Of a stretch of DNA of 64,000 bases, positions 16,879 to 25,851 are shown one piece after another (the first letter of the stretch is position 1; the number at the start of each line of letters is the position of its first letter). The notes below the pieces were generated by a model. It made no database searches, was not told where the DNA came from, and saw only the letters and a list, made by a program, of their open reading frames with translations. The DNA lies in contig JAHWKY010000010.1 in assembly GCA_019347575.1 (NCBI GenBank), forward strand, positions 79,239 through 143,238, given 5' to 3'. Source of the stretch: Actinomycetota bacterium. GTDB lineage: Bacteria > Actinomycetota > Nitriliruptoria > Nitriliruptorales > Nitriliruptoraceae. The translations under genes and the position numbers were made by a program.

Positions 16879-18798
16879 CTACTCGTCCGGGACAGGCGTC
16901 AGGCTGTCGTCGACGAGCGCGAGCGCCCCATCGGACTGGCGCTCCAGCCACAGCCCCTCCGCCAGGTCGAACTCGCCCCCACTGCTGCGCCAGCGGGCGG
17001 TGAAGGAGGCCACCTCGCTGCCGGTTTCGGTCGTGGTCCACGGTCCCCACTCGTCGAGCTCGAGGTCGAGGTCCCTGCCGAGCCGCGAGGTATCGATCTC
17101 CCAGCTGGCGTTGTCATCGGCGAGGCGGCCCGTGCCAGGGCCACCGGACCAGCCGACGGTGCGCAAGCCGAAGGTGCCCGTCCCGGTGTCCTCCTCGATC
17201 CAGGCGATGTGGCGGCCGTCGCTCGACCACACGGCGACCGGCTCGGAGCCGCTACCCACGACGCTGGCCGAGATCTGGTGCTGCTGCGGGAACGGCGTGT
17301 ACGGCGTCGGCTCACCGTCGACAACCGAGATCCAACCGAGCTCCGCCCCGTCGCCCAGCCACAGGACGAGGACGGTGAGGTCAGCGATCGTCGAGCCGGG
17401 ACGGACGGCGAGGCGCGCGGGGCGGAACTCGCAGTCCTCGGCATCGGTGCAGGGCGAGTCGTACAACGTCGCCGTGACGCGGCCCGTGCCGTCCCGCACG
17501 ACGACGTCGCCCAGGCCCTCGATCGCGACGGTCGGGGCAGTCTCGCCGGTGGGCGGTGCGGTCGGCTGCTCCTCACCTGGCGGCGGGGGTGGCGGCGGGA
17601 AGTTCATGCCGACGAACGCTCCCGCGGAAGCGGTGCCCGGGACCTCCACCGTGTTGCCGTTGAACGCATCGATCAGCCACGCACGACCCCCCTGTCCCAG
17701 CAGCACGGTCGTGGCCTCTGCCGTCATCCACACCGACGATGGGTCCGACGTCTGCGCCAGCTCCGCCGGCAGGGGCACGTCACGGGGTCCCTCCGGGCCA
17801 CCAGTAATCGTCAGGGAGAACCGAACGGAACCCTCGCCAGAACCCTCGACGGCCCACAGGTACTCGTCCAGGCCCATGCCGACGTCGACGATGTCGATCG
17901 GCACGCGACCACCGACCACCTCGAGCGGGGTCACCGCCCCAAACTCGACCGCGTTCCCATGGAGCCGGACCGGAACGCGGTAGGCCTCCAAGCCCTCCTG
18001 GTACGTCGTGATGACGATGGCATCGTCGCGGTTCCAGTCTTGTGCCGCGTACCCGCGGTTGGGTAGGTCGGTGAGTGCGTACGAGGCGGTGACATCGGTC
18101 GGGCCTTGGGTCCCGAAGCCCACGACGCGCAGCATCGGTGAAGCAGCCTCCAGCGCGGGCATCTCCACCCACGCGACGTACTCGCCGTCTGGAGAGAAGG
18201 CAGCGGCAGGCGTGCTGGCTGGGGCGGTATCTGACGTGATCGCGTGGTCGTCGAGGAAGTAGTCGCCGCTCGTCGTGGTCAGATCCGCGAGATCGTTGCC
18301 CGTCGCGCGGAGCCAACGCTGCTCCCACCTCCCTTCCGCGAGGACGGTGTAGACCACGAGGACGTCGGTGTCGGTCGACTGCGGACTCACGGCGATGTAG
18401 GCGATCTCGCACTCGCACGCCGACTGATCGAGGTCGAGCAGGGTCGCCTGTCCGACCCCGTGGACATCGCGGACGACGATGTCCTCGCCGTCGGTGGTGA
18501 CGATGCCGTACACCCCAAGGCCGGTGGTACCGGTGGGCGTCTGCTGGTCGGACGGAGCGTCGGCGGGTGGTGTGTCGAGCACGCCGGGACGGGGTAGGGC
18601 GTCGTCGTCGAGGACGGCGGGGATGGCGACGGTCAGCGCCCCGACCACAACAGCCACGCTCAACCCCGCGAACAACCAGGTGAGCTGTGCACGCCGGCGG
18701 GTCTCCTTCTGCACACGCTCCCAGAGTTGGGGAGTGGGTTCGACGTCGGTCGCGCGGTCGCGCAGGCTCTCGCGAAGACGATCCTCGATGGAGCTCAT
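16879..18798 (-). CDS. Membrane-anchored beta-propeller-like sensor, probable anti-sigma partner
   Basis: 639 residues. A ~40-residue charged cytoplasmic N-terminus (IEDRLRESLRDRATDVEPTP) is followed by one transmembrane helix (WLFAGLSVAVVVGALTVAI) and a large extracellular part. The latter appears to be two related halves (EDIVVRDVHGVGQATLLD and GDVVVRDGTGRVTATLYD, each with paired cysteines nearby), joined by a Pro-rich linker. Repeated AFSPDGEYVAWVE and WSSDGRHIAWIEE strands suggest WD40/TolB-like propeller blades. The ATG at 18798 overlaps the TGA of the upstream ECF sigma gene (ATGA), the arrangement of sigma/anti-sigma pairs. No zinc-binding anti-sigma motif is seen, so its role as regulator is inferred from context. 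Confidence 0.7.
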   Translation of the reverse strand: MSSIEDRLRESLRDRATDVEPTPQLWERVQKETRRRAQLTWLFAGLSVAVVVGALTVAIPAVLDDDALPRPGVLDTPPADAPSDQQTPTGTTGLGVYGIVTTDGEDIVVRDVHGVGQATLLDLDQSACECEIAYIAVSPQSTDTDVLVVYTVLAEGRWEQRWLRATGNDLADLTTTSGDYFLDDHAITSDTAPASTPAAAFSPDGEYVAWVEMPALEAASPMLRVVGFGTQGPTDVTASYALTDLPNRGYAAQDWNRDDAIVITTYQEGLEAYRVPVRLHGNAVEFGAVTPLEVVGGRVPIDIVDVGMGLDEYLWAVEGSGEGSVRFSLTITGGPEGPRDVPLPAELAQTSDPSSVWMTAEATTVLLGQGGRAWLIDAFNGNTVEVPGTASAGAFVGMNFPPPPPPPGEEQPTAPPTGETAPTVAIEGLGDVVVRDGTGRVTATLYDSPCTDAEDCEFRPARLAVRPGSTIADLTVLVLWLGDGAELGWISVVDGEPTPYTPFPQQHQISASVVGSGSEPVAVWSSDGRHIAWIEEDTGTGTFGLRTVGWSGGPGTGRLADDNASWEIDTSRLGRDLDLELDEWGPWTTTETGSEVASFTARWRSSGGEFDLAEGLWLERQSDGALALVDDSLTPVPDE

Positions 18799-19325
18799 GT
18801 CACACCTCCTCCGGGAACCAGGTCCCGGAGCCGTTCGAGTCCTCTGGACACCTGCGACTTGACCGTCCCGATGCTGACTCCGAGCACGTCGGCGGTCTCG
18901 GCCTCGGAGAGGTCTTCGTAGTAGCGCAGGACGATCGCCGCTCGCTGCCGCTCGGGCAGGCGGCCGAGGGCGCGCCACACCTCGTCGTGATCGGCGGCGT
19001 GCTCGTCGACACGACGCACGCCTCGCTCATCACCCGACCGCTTGGCCGCTTCGGCTCGTTCGAGGTAGCGCCGCCGCAGCCGGCTGTTGGCGGTGTTGAC
19101 GACGGCACGACGCAGGTACGCCCGCGGGTTGTCGACCCGGCCGCGCCTCCACTGGCGGTACACGCCAGCGAACGCATCGCTGACGATGTCCTCAGCCTGG
19201 TGGTGGTCGCCGGTCAACAGGTACGCGAGCCGCACGGCGTCGCGGTGATGGGCGTTGAACACAGCGGCGAAGTCACCCGCCGCGGCGGATGCGCCGCGTG
19301 CCGCTCCCAGCACGCTCACTCCCAT
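18795..19325 (-). CDS. ECF sigma factor (SigE/sigma-70 family)
   Basis: About 176 residues from ATG 19325. Region 2 is FNAHHRDAVRLAYLLTGDHHQAEDIVSDAF; region 4 is LPERQRAAIVLRYYEDLSEAETADVLGVS followed by GTVKSQVSRGLERLRDL. The pattern matches the actinobacterial SigE/sigma-24 SACE/mycobacterial-type ECF group, which redirects RNA polymerase to envelope or stress promoters. An upstream in-frame ATG at 19376 and a downstream GTG are other possible starts; the family begins near the chosen ATG. It is translationally coupled to the membrane sensor downstream. Confidence 0.9.
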   Translation of the reverse strand: MGVSVLGAARGASAAAGDFAAVFNAHHRDAVRLAYLLTGDHHQAEDIVSDAFAGVYRQWRRGRVDNPRAYLRRAVVNTANSRLRRRYLERAEAAKRSGDERGVRRVDEHAADHDEVWRALGRLPERQRAAIVLRYYEDLSEAETADVLGVSIGTVKSQVSRGLERLRDLVPGGGVT

Positions 19326-19523
19326 CTCGGTCCGTCGCCGCGCCCCGACGCTCGTCGGGCTCCGGCGCGCCTCCACCCTCCCCGACGCACGAGCCGGGCC
19401 GGGGGTTGAGACGACCTCGCCCGGGCCGAGGGCCGCAAACTTGCATACTTGGGGGCGCCTGAGTGCACCCGACCATTCAAGTTCGCGTCGGGGCGCGGGG
19501 GAAGGACGTGCGGGGCGCGATGT

Positions 19524-19539
19524 GCGTCATTTCTGACGC
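19524..19539. promoter_or_regulatory. GCGTCA-TTTC-TGACGC inverted repeat
   Basis: A perfect 6-bp inverted repeat with a 4-nt spacer, 40 nt before the plus-strand gene at 19580 and within the divergent gap from the ECF sigma gene (19326-19579). It could be an operator or a short leader hairpin. A CTTGCATACTTGG stretch (19440-19452) in the same gap may be promoter sequence, but I cannot assign a start. Confidence 0.35.
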
Positions 19540-19579
19540 CGCGTTAGGTTCTGCGCCGCCGTGCGACCGGAAGGGCCCC

Positions 19580-19888
19580 GTGTTCAGCGACAACAAGCTC
19601 ATCGAGGCGCTCCGGTCGGTGGGCGAGCTCGGACCGGCGCTGCAAGCCGTGGTCGAGCGGATGGACCGGATGGAGGCGGCCCTGCGCGACATGGACACGA
19701 CCCTGCACGAGGTAAGGGACTCGCTGGACCGCACGACCGCCTCGCTCGGGGAGACGCGGGGCGCGATGACCGCCAGCTCCGAAATCATCGCGGCCACGGC
19801 AGCCGACATCCGCGATGCCGCTGCGTCGATGTCGGAAGTGCGGGCCGCCCTCGACCAGTTCCCCGGTCTCGACGCCCAGGCCAGCTGA
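19580..19888 (+). CDS. Small coiled-coil protein, unknown function
   Basis: 102 residues from GTG 19580 with GGAAGGG about 5 nt upstream. After FSDNKLIEALRSVGELGPAL the chain is almost entirely helical, with heptad-like spacing (VVERMDRMEAALRDMDTTL, then VRDSLDRTTASLGETRGAM), so it should form a coiled coil or helical bundle. No signal peptide, membrane span or catalytic motif is visible. Codon use resembles neighbours. It faces metG tail to tail across two hairpins. A longer in-frame start at 19463 lacks a ribosome site. Function unknown. Confidence 0.65.
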   Translation: MFSDNKLIEALRSVGELGPALQAVVERMDRMEAALRDMDTTLHEVRDSLDRTTASLGETRGAMTASSEIIAATAADIRDAAASMSEVRAALDQFPGLDAQAS

Positions 19889-19900
19889 CCGCCCGGGAAC

Positions 19901-19932
19901 GACGGAAACGCGCGCCGACGCGTGTTTCCGTC
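19901..19932. terminator. 32-nt hairpin downstream of the coiled-coil gene
   Basis: Arms GACGGAAACGCGCG and CGCGTGTTTCCGTC pair almost completely around a short loop. It starts 12 nt after the stop at 19888. The arms have A/T-rich GGAAAC/GTTTCC cores but no T-run. A sister hairpin lies 30 bp further on. Confidence 0.6.
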
Positions 19933-19962
19933 ACGTCCTGCGGCCCAGCCACCACACCGACC

Positions 19963-19994
19963 GACGACAACGCGCGCCCACGCGCGTTTCCGTC
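19963..19994. terminator. Sister 32-nt hairpin downstream of metG
   Basis: Starts GACGACAACGCGCG and ends CGCGCGTTTCCGTC; it shares the right arm and centre with the 19901 hairpin. It lies 13 nt beyond the metG stop (minus strand). The two copies sit between convergent genes and probably end transcription from both sides. Confidence 0.6.
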
Positions 19995-20007
19995 ATACGC
20001 CCCGCGG

Positions 20008-21693
20008 CTACTCGTTGGGTAGCTCGATCTTGGGGAAGAGGGGTTCGGCGTCGCCGAGCTGGGTTCCGGGGACGAGGTCGGGGCGCCGCCACCCCGAGAC
20101 ACCTGATGGGGCGCCGGCCCCGCCGGGCTCGCCCCGCACGGCCTCGCCGACGCCGAGCCATTGCAGCACCCGGTCCGACGAGAACGGGGTGTAGGGGGCG
20201 AAGCCCACGGCGATGCCGGCGATCGCGGCCAACGCCACCGCCAGCGTCTGGGCGGTTCGGGGCGCGTCGGTCTTGGCGGTCTTCCACGGCTCGAGGGCGT
20301 TGAGGTAGGCGTTGGTCGCCTGCGCCGCTTCGAGCGCCTTCTTGAGGGCGGCGCGCAGCTCGACGCGCTCGATGAGTTCGCCCTCCTCCCCCAGCAGCGC
20401 ATCGATCCGGTCGAGCAGCTCCGCGTCGGGACCGTCCAACTCGCCCAGCTCAGGTACGCGCCCGTCGCAGTTCCGCCCCACGAGCGCGAACACGCGGTTG
20501 ACGAGGTTGCCCCAGTCGTTGGCCAGCTCGTCGTTGACCCGCCGCGCCAGCTCGGCCTCGGAGATGTCGGTGTCGGTGTACTCCGGCAGGTTCGCCGCCA
20601 GGCCGTAGCGCAACGCGTCGGGCGTGAACGTGTCGAGGTACGCGACGACCGGCGTGCCGATGCCGCGCGACTTCGATGCCTTCTCGCCCTTGAACGTCAC
20701 GTACTGGTTGGCGGGCACGTTCGTAGGCAGGTTGAGGTCACCGGATCCGATGAGCTGGGCGGGCCAGAAGACCGCATGGAACGGGATGTTGTCCTTGCCG
20801 ACGAAGTAGTAGGTCTCGGCGTCGGGATCCTCCCACCACGCCCGCCACGCCTCCGCGTCGCCGGAGCGCTGGGCCCACTCCTTCGACGCCGACAGGTAGC
20901 CGATGACCGCTTCGAACCACACGTAGATGCGCTTCTCGCTCGCCTCGGTGGAGATGTCGAGCTCGGGCGGGATGGGCACGCCCCAGTCCAGATCGCGCGT
21001 GATAGCGCGGTCCTGCAGACCCTCGCCGAGGAAGCCCCGGGCCCAGTTGATGACGTGGTTGCGCCAGCCCTCGAGGCCGTCCAACCACGTCGCGACCGGC
21101 TCCTGCAGCTTGGTCAGCAGCAGGAAGTAGTGCTCGGTCTCGCGCGGCTCGGGCGTCGCCCCGGACAGCTTGGAGCGGGGGTCGATCAGATCGACGGGAT
21201 CGAGGGTCCGGCCGCAGTTGTCGCATTGGTCGCCCCGCGCCTGGCTGTTCCCGCAGTACGGACACGTCCCCTCGACGTACCGGTCGGGAAGGAAGCGCTG
21301 GCGCTCGGGGTCGAAGAACTGCTCCGTCGTGCGCGTCTCGAGGTACCCGTTGGCGTGCAACGCGCGGAACATCTGCCACGTGACCTCGCGGTGGTTGTCG
21401 GTGCGCGTGCTCGTGAACAGATCGAAGGTGATAGCCAGCACGTCCCACTGTTCGACGATGCGCGGGTGGTAGCGATCGACGACCTCGGCCGGGGTGATCG
21501 ACTCCTCGTCCGCCGCGACCATGATCGGCGTCCCGTGCGCGTCCGAGCCCGAGACCATCAGGACGCGGTTGCCGGTGATGCGGTGGTAACGCGCGAAGAT
21601 GTCGGCGGGTAGGTAGGCGCCAGCGATGTGGCCGAGGTGCTGCACGCCGTTGGCGTAGGGCCAGGCAACGGCGACGAGGACGTGACGGGTCAT
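20008..21693 (-). CDS. metG: Methionyl-tRNA synthetase
   Basis: 561 residues, class I synthetase. AWPYANGVQHLGHIAGAYLP contains the HLGH (HIGH-type) motif. A zinc knuckle CPYCGNSQARGDQCDNCGR sits in the connective peptide. GEKASKSRGIG is the KMSKS-type loop (KASKS), and the C-terminal helical domain binds the anticodon. It charges tRNA-Met. The four-cysteine form without a C-terminal EMAP tRNA-binding domain matches many actinobacterial enzymes. ATG start at 21693; a 141-bp gap separates it from the divergent AbrB gene. Confidence 0.96.
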   Translation of the reverse strand: MTRHVLVAVAWPYANGVQHLGHIAGAYLPADIFARYHRITGNRVLMVSGSDAHGTPIMVAADEESITPAEVVDRYHPRIVEQWDVLAITFDLFTSTRTDNHREVTWQMFRALHANGYLETRTTEQFFDPERQRFLPDRYVEGTCPYCGNSQARGDQCDNCGRTLDPVDLIDPRSKLSGATPEPRETEHYFLLLTKLQEPVATWLDGLEGWRNHVINWARGFLGEGLQDRAITRDLDWGVPIPPELDISTEASEKRIYVWFEAVIGYLSASKEWAQRSGDAEAWRAWWEDPDAETYYFVGKDNIPFHAVFWPAQLIGSGDLNLPTNVPANQYVTFKGEKASKSRGIGTPVVAYLDTFTPDALRYGLAANLPEYTDTDISEAELARRVNDELANDWGNLVNRVFALVGRNCDGRVPELGELDGPDAELLDRIDALLGEEGELIERVELRAALKKALEAAQATNAYLNALEPWKTAKTDAPRTAQTLAVALAAIAGIAVGFAPYTPFSSDRVLQWLGVGEAVRGEPGGAGAPSGVSGWRRPDLVPGTQLGDAEPLFPKIELPNE

Positions 21694-21834
21694 GGGCGCC
21701 GAGGCTACCGCTGCGTTCCGTCCTCACCGCCCCGGCGGGTCCCCGCGGGACGTGATCGCGTTGACCGTTCGCTGACCGCAGCCGTAGGCTGCCCGCTCTG
21801 CTCCCCCGTCCTGCGCCGATCATCGGGCCCACGC

Positions 21835-22311
21835 ATGAAGTCCACCGGCATCCGCCGCAAGGTCGACGATCTCGGCCGCATCGTGATCCCCGCGGGCGTC
21901 CGCAAGACGCTCGGGATCCGTGAGGGCGATGCGATGGACGTGTCGGTGGACGGCGACAAGGTCATCCTCGCCAAGCCCCAGGACCGGTGCGTGTTCTGCG
22001 GCACGGACGAGGACCTGCAGGAGTTCCGTAGCAAGGCGATGTGCCGCGCGTGTGTGGCGTCGGTCGGTGTGCTCGACGAGCGTCTGCGGCTGGCGCGACA
22101 GGTCCAGGAGCGCGAGCAGCCGAAGGACACGGGGCTGCCCGAGTGGGACGCCCCCGCCCCGTCACGCCCGGCCGTGACCCAGGAACCCGACAGCTCCCCC
22201 AACGGCCGTGAGGCACCGGCGCCCGAGGCTGCGGAGCCCGCCGACGACCGTTCCGGGGAGCGGCCCGGTCAGCCTGCTCCGGACGCACCGTCCTCGACGA
22301 CGGCCTGGTAG
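21835..22311 (+). CDS. AbrB/SpoVT-type regulator with a four-cysteine cluster
   Basis: 158 residues. Residues 1-50 are a swapped-hairpin AbrB domain (STGIRRKVDDLGRIVIPAGV, RKTLGIREGDAMDVSVDGD). It continues with CVFCG...MCRAC, two CxxC pairs that could bind zinc, as in several AbrB/transition-state regulators. The C-terminal ~70 residues are Pro/Ala/Glu-rich and probably disordered. It should bind DNA as a dimer or tetramer; targets are unknown. The ATG at 21835 starts the domain. The 3' end overlaps rsmI by 43 bp tail to tail. Confidence 0.85.
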   Translation: MKSTGIRRKVDDLGRIVIPAGVRKTLGIREGDAMDVSVDGDKVILAKPQDRCVFCGTDEDLQEFRSKAMCRACVASVGVLDERLRLARQVQEREQPKDTGLPEWDAPAPSRPAVTQEPDSSPNGREAPAPEAAEPADDRSGERPGQPAPDAPSSTTAW

Positions 22312-23117
22312 ACGACCCGCTTGGGGACCCCGTGGCTCGCGGCGACGTCGGCGATCGCAGCCTTCTTGGTCATCCCGCTCTCCTGACGGACGTGCACGGC
22401 CGCGGCGAGGTCATCGGCGTCCACGAGCCCGACCTCCTCCGGTGCTCCACCGATGACGAGGGTGACCTCGCCACGCAGGTCGTCTGCCGTCTCGGCCAGC
22501 GCAACAAGGCGGTCGCGACGCACCTCCTCGTGCAGCTTGGTCAGCTCACGGCACAGCGCCGCGGGGCGGTCGGGGCCGAGCGTGGCCGCGAGGTCGTGCA
22601 GATCGTCGGCTGCACGGTGGGGCGAGACGAACACGACCATGGTTCGACGCTCGGTGGCCAAGGCAGCGAGGCGCTCCGCACGGGCTGACCCCTTGCGCGG
22701 GAGGAAGCCCTCGAACGTGAACCGGTCCGTCGGCAGACCCGAGACCACCAGCGCGGCGAGGACCGCGGAGGGGCCTGGTACGTGCTCGAGGACGTGCCCA
22801 GCGTCGATGCACGCTCGGACCAGCCGGTAGCCGGGATCGGACACACCCGGCGTCCCGGCGTCGCTGACGAGCGCGACCGTCGCCCCGTCGTCGAGGCGCG
22901 CGAGCACCTCACCGAGACGGGCGTCCTCGTTGTGCTCGTGCAGCGACCGCTGCGGCGTTGCGATACCGAGGTGGGCGAGGAGCCGCCCGGTGCGCCGGGT
23001 GTCCTCGGCGAGGACGAGGTCGGCGTCCGCGAGCGTCTCGCGGGCGCGTGTTGACACGTCGCCGAGGTTGCCGATAGGCGTCGCGACGACGATCAGACGT
23101 CCCGGGGTCGTGCTCAC
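22269..23117 (-). CDS. rsmI: 16S rRNA (cytidine1402-2'-O)-methyltransferase
   Basis: 282 residues. LIVVATPIGNLGDVSTRARE is the family N-terminus, LVLAEDTRRTGRLL and SLHEHNE follow, VSDAGTPGVSDPGYRLVRA is the SAM pocket, and FEGFLPRKG is also typical. The C-terminal KKAAIADVAASHGVPKRVVY helix is the RsmI tail. It modifies C1402 in the ribosomal P site. The GTG at 23117 was chosen by homology to the N-terminus. Its 3' end overlaps the AbrB gene. Confidence 0.95.
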   Translation of the reverse strand: MSTTPGRLIVVATPIGNLGDVSTRARETLADADLVLAEDTRRTGRLLAHLGIATPQRSLHEHNEDARLGEVLARLDDGATVALVSDAGTPGVSDPGYRLVRACIDAGHVLEHVPGPSAVLAALVVSGLPTDRFTFEGFLPRKGSARAERLAALATERRTMVVFVSPHRAADDLHDLAATLGPDRPAALCRELTKLHEEVRRDRLVALAETADDLRGEVTLVIGGAPEEVGLVDADDLAAAVHVRQESGMTKKAAIADVAASHGVPKRVVYQAVVEDGASGAG

Positions 23118-23182
23118 TCGCCCAACACTAGGTCGACGTGGCAGGGGGATGTGGTGCGGTGCGGCGCCGTACGCTCCGGCTG

Positions 23183-23719
23183 ATGTTGACGGTCGGCCAT
23201 GGAACCCTCGAGCAGCGAGCGTTGATGGCGCTGCTGCGGTCGGCTGGAGTGGGACACCTCGTTGATGTGCGCCGCTTCCCGGCCAGCCGCCGACATCCGC
23301 ACGTGAACCGAGAGAGGTTGGCGGAACCCCTCGCCACTGCGGGCATCGGCTACAGCTGGGAGGAGGACCTCGGCGGACGCCGCACCGGCGTCGCCGACTC
23401 ACCGCACATCGCCATCCGCGACCCCGGGTTCCGGGCCTACGCCGACCACATGACGAGCGAACCGTTCGAGGCCGCCCTGGAGCGGGTCCTCGCACTCGAC
23501 ACGGCGACCACGGTGGCGGTCATGTGCGCCGAGAGCCTGTGGTGGCGCTGCCATCGGCGCCTGATCGCCGACGCGGCGACGTTGTTGCACCGCGCCGACG
23601 TCCACCACCTGATGCACGACGGCCGACTCGCCCCGCATCGACCGACCGAGGGAGTACGGATCGCGAACGATCGCCTCGTCTACGACGTCGGTGTCGATCG
23701 ACCGCTCGACCTCCGATGA
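23183..23719 (+). CDS. DUF488 family protein
   Basis: 178 residues. MLTVGHGTLEQRALMALLRS opens the family; VDVRRFPASRRHPHVNRE, YSWEEDLGGRR and the invariant MCAESLWWRCHRRLIAD (C-A-E...W-R-C-H-R) follow. DUF488 proteins are widespread; biochemical function is unsettled. The ATG at 23183 has the family start right behind it. It begins 65 bp from the divergent rsmI start; the gap shows no clear promoter. It is followed by the mannosyltransferase gene 92 bp on. Confidence 0.88.
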   Translation: MLTVGHGTLEQRALMALLRSAGVGHLVDVRRFPASRRHPHVNRERLAEPLATAGIGYSWEEDLGGRRTGVADSPHIAIRDPGFRAYADHMTSEPFEAALERVLALDTATTVAVMCAESLWWRCHRRLIADAATLLHRADVHHLMHDGRLAPHRPTEGVRIANDRLVYDVGVDRPLDLR

Positions 23720-23811
23720 CCCCGGGCTCGCGGCGCTCCAACCGTCGCTGCAGCGCGCGCCGACGACCCGGTGAGGAAGGTCGGTGCGAGGCGTGGGTAG
23801 TCTCCGCCCCC

Positions 23812-25683
23812 GTGACCGACCGCTCGCACGCGCTCCGCCTCGCCGTCCCGTCGCTCCTCTTCCTGGCGTCGGCTGCCGTGCTGTTCCTCCAACTCGGGGA
23901 GCCATCGCGCATCATCTTCGACGAGACCTACTACGTCGATGACGCACGCGACTACCTCGACCACGGTGTCGAGGACTCGTTCGCGGTCCACCCCCCCGTC
24001 GGGAAGTGGATGATCGCCGCCGGTATCGCGCTGCTCGGAGACGACGCCTTCGGGTGGCGGGCCGCAGGTGCCCTGTCGGGTGCCGTCATCGTGCTGCTGA
24101 CGTACCTGACAGGGACCCGGCTCCTCCGCCACCGGGGTGTCGCCGCGTTCGCGGCACTGCTCGTCGCGACCGACGGTCTGTTCTTCGTGCAGGCCCGCAC
24201 GTCGATGCTCGACATCTTCTTGGCGCTGTTCGTGATGCTCGGCGCGTGGCTGCTGGTCGTCGACCACGACGCGAGCGGGCTCTCGGCAGCACCGCCCGGC
24301 CTCGAGACCGACCTCGAGGCCGACCTCGGCGACAGTGGCGATCCACGAAAAGAACATCCTCCCCCCCTCCCGCGACGCGGTCACCTGTTCCGATGGCTGG
24401 CAGGACTCTCGTTCGGCTTGGCGGCGGCGACCAAGTGGTCGGCCGCGCTGGCGATCGCGGCGGCGATCCTGGTGAGCCTGGGATGGGAGGTGGCGCTCCG
24501 ACGCGGGTGGGGTCTGACGACGCTGGGACGCGTCGCTGGCCTCGGCATGATCGGCGTCGGCATCGGCGCGATCGTCGGCGTCATCGTTGGTGCGGTGGTC
24601 CTGGGCGGCGTCGATGTCACGATCGCCCTGCTCGGAGCGGGCGGCGGCGGGATCGTCGCGCTGCTGCTCGATGCACCACTGCGTCGCGCCATCGTCATGG
24701 TGCTGGCCTCGCTCGCGCTCGTCCCCGTGCTCGTGTACGTCGTCAGCTACATGCCCTGGATGGCCAACTACGAACACACCACCGAAGGCGGTGACGAGTG
24801 CCTCGAGGATGACGGCACGCTCCAGGAGCCCTGCGACGCCACGCTGTTCGATCGGATCGAGGGGTGGGGTCGCTACCAGGCATCGGTGTGGAGCTTCCAC
24901 CGCGACCTGACCGCCGACCATCCCTACCGCGCCCCCGCGTACACCTGGCCAGTGCTCGCTCGCCCGGTCGTGTACTACTGGGAGACGTGCACCGAGGACC
25001 GTGCGCGTGGCGTCCCCAAGACCGACGAGGACGGCGAGGTGGAGGTTCCCGATCCCTGCGTCGTCGCGCAGGGGGACGCGGCGGAGATCATCGCCCTCGG
25101 CAACCCGGCGCTGTGGTGGGGTTTCATCGGGGCGGCACTCACGCTCGTGGCGGGGCTCGTGAGACGTGATCGGCGCGCCGCGTTCATCGTCACGTTCTGG
25201 GCGCTGCAGTTCGTGCCGTGGCTGTTCGTGTCACGACCGGTCTTCCTCTTCTACATGGTCCCGGTGGTCCCGTTCCTCGCACTGGGCGTGGCCTACGCCG
25301 CCGTCTGGCTCAGTGAGCCTCGGCGCTTGTTGGGCCTGTTCGCAGGCGCGCTGCTCGGAGCGGCGGCGGGCTTCGGCGTCGGCTTCGCCGTCCGTGCGAT
25401 CGCGGACTCGTCGCGCGCGACCTGGTGGGTGTGGATGGGGGTGGGCTGGCTGGTCGGCGGCGCCATCGGCGCGCTCGTTGATCGCGACCTCGAGGTCCAT
25501 CGGGGCGTGCCGGAGCGGGACCGGGCCTGGGTCCGGCACCGACCGGTGGGCGTGTGGTTGGCGGCCGGTGTGGCCGTCGCGGCGGTGGGGTTGTTCATCT
25601 ACTTCTACCCCGTGCTGTCAGGCATCCCGATGGCCGATGACCTTGTCCGGCAGCGGTGGTGGATCCGACCCGGCTGGATCTGA
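23812..25683 (+). CDS. Polyprenol-phosphate-mannose:protein O-mannosyltransferase (PMT)
   Basis: 623 residues, GT39-type membrane glycosyltransferase. The first loop has IIFDETYYVDDARDYL (the catalytic D-E pair), AVHPPVGKWMIA and FGWRAAGALSGA. About ten or more hydrophobic spans follow, with VLYVVSYMPW-like and YRAPAYTWPVLARPVVYYW segments of the PMT C-terminal module. It transfers mannose from polyprenol phosphate to secreted proteins. The GTG 23812 start precedes the first membrane span. Actinobacterial pmt commonly lies next to rsmI and metG as here. One unusual Gly/Ala-rich span (GVGIGAIVGVIVGAVVLGG) lies near the middle. Confidence 0.9.
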   Translation: MTDRSHALRLAVPSLLFLASAAVLFLQLGEPSRIIFDETYYVDDARDYLDHGVEDSFAVHPPVGKWMIAAGIALLGDDAFGWRAAGALSGAVIVLLTYLTGTRLLRHRGVAAFAALLVATDGLFFVQARTSMLDIFLALFVMLGAWLLVVDHDASGLSAAPPGLETDLEADLGDSGDPRKEHPPPLPRRGHLFRWLAGLSFGLAAATKWSAALAIAAAILVSLGWEVALRRGWGLTTLGRVAGLGMIGVGIGAIVGVIVGAVVLGGVDVTIALLGAGGGGIVALLLDAPLRRAIVMVLASLALVPVLVYVVSYMPWMANYEHTTEGGDECLEDDGTLQEPCDATLFDRIEGWGRYQASVWSFHRDLTADHPYRAPAYTWPVLARPVVYYWETCTEDRARGVPKTDEDGEVEVPDPCVVAQGDAAEIIALGNPALWWGFIGAALTLVAGLVRRDRRAAFIVTFWALQFVPWLFVSRPVFLFYMVPVVPFLALGVAYAAVWLSEPRRLLGLFAGALLGAAAGFGVGFAVRAIADSSRATWWVWMGVGWLVGGAIGALVDRDLEVHRGVPERDRAWVRHRPVGVWLAAGVAVAAVGLFIYFYPVLSGIPMADDLVRQRWWIRPGWI

Positions 25684-25851
25684 TACGGCGTCCCCCGGTC
25701 GGACGGACCAGGGAGTACCGGCGTTCGGACCCTGTACGGAAGGCGGGCCTCCTACGACGGTAGGAGGTGACAGCGGAGCGGGTCGCCGAGGCGGCATCGT
25801 TCCGACTCGGAGCCGATAGACCGGATCCACCTACCGGAAGGGAAACCGAAC

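Noticed and set aside
21694..21834. T-box or SAM-type riboswitch before metG
   Set aside because: The 141-bp gap shows no conserved T-box or S-box core and no leader terminator.
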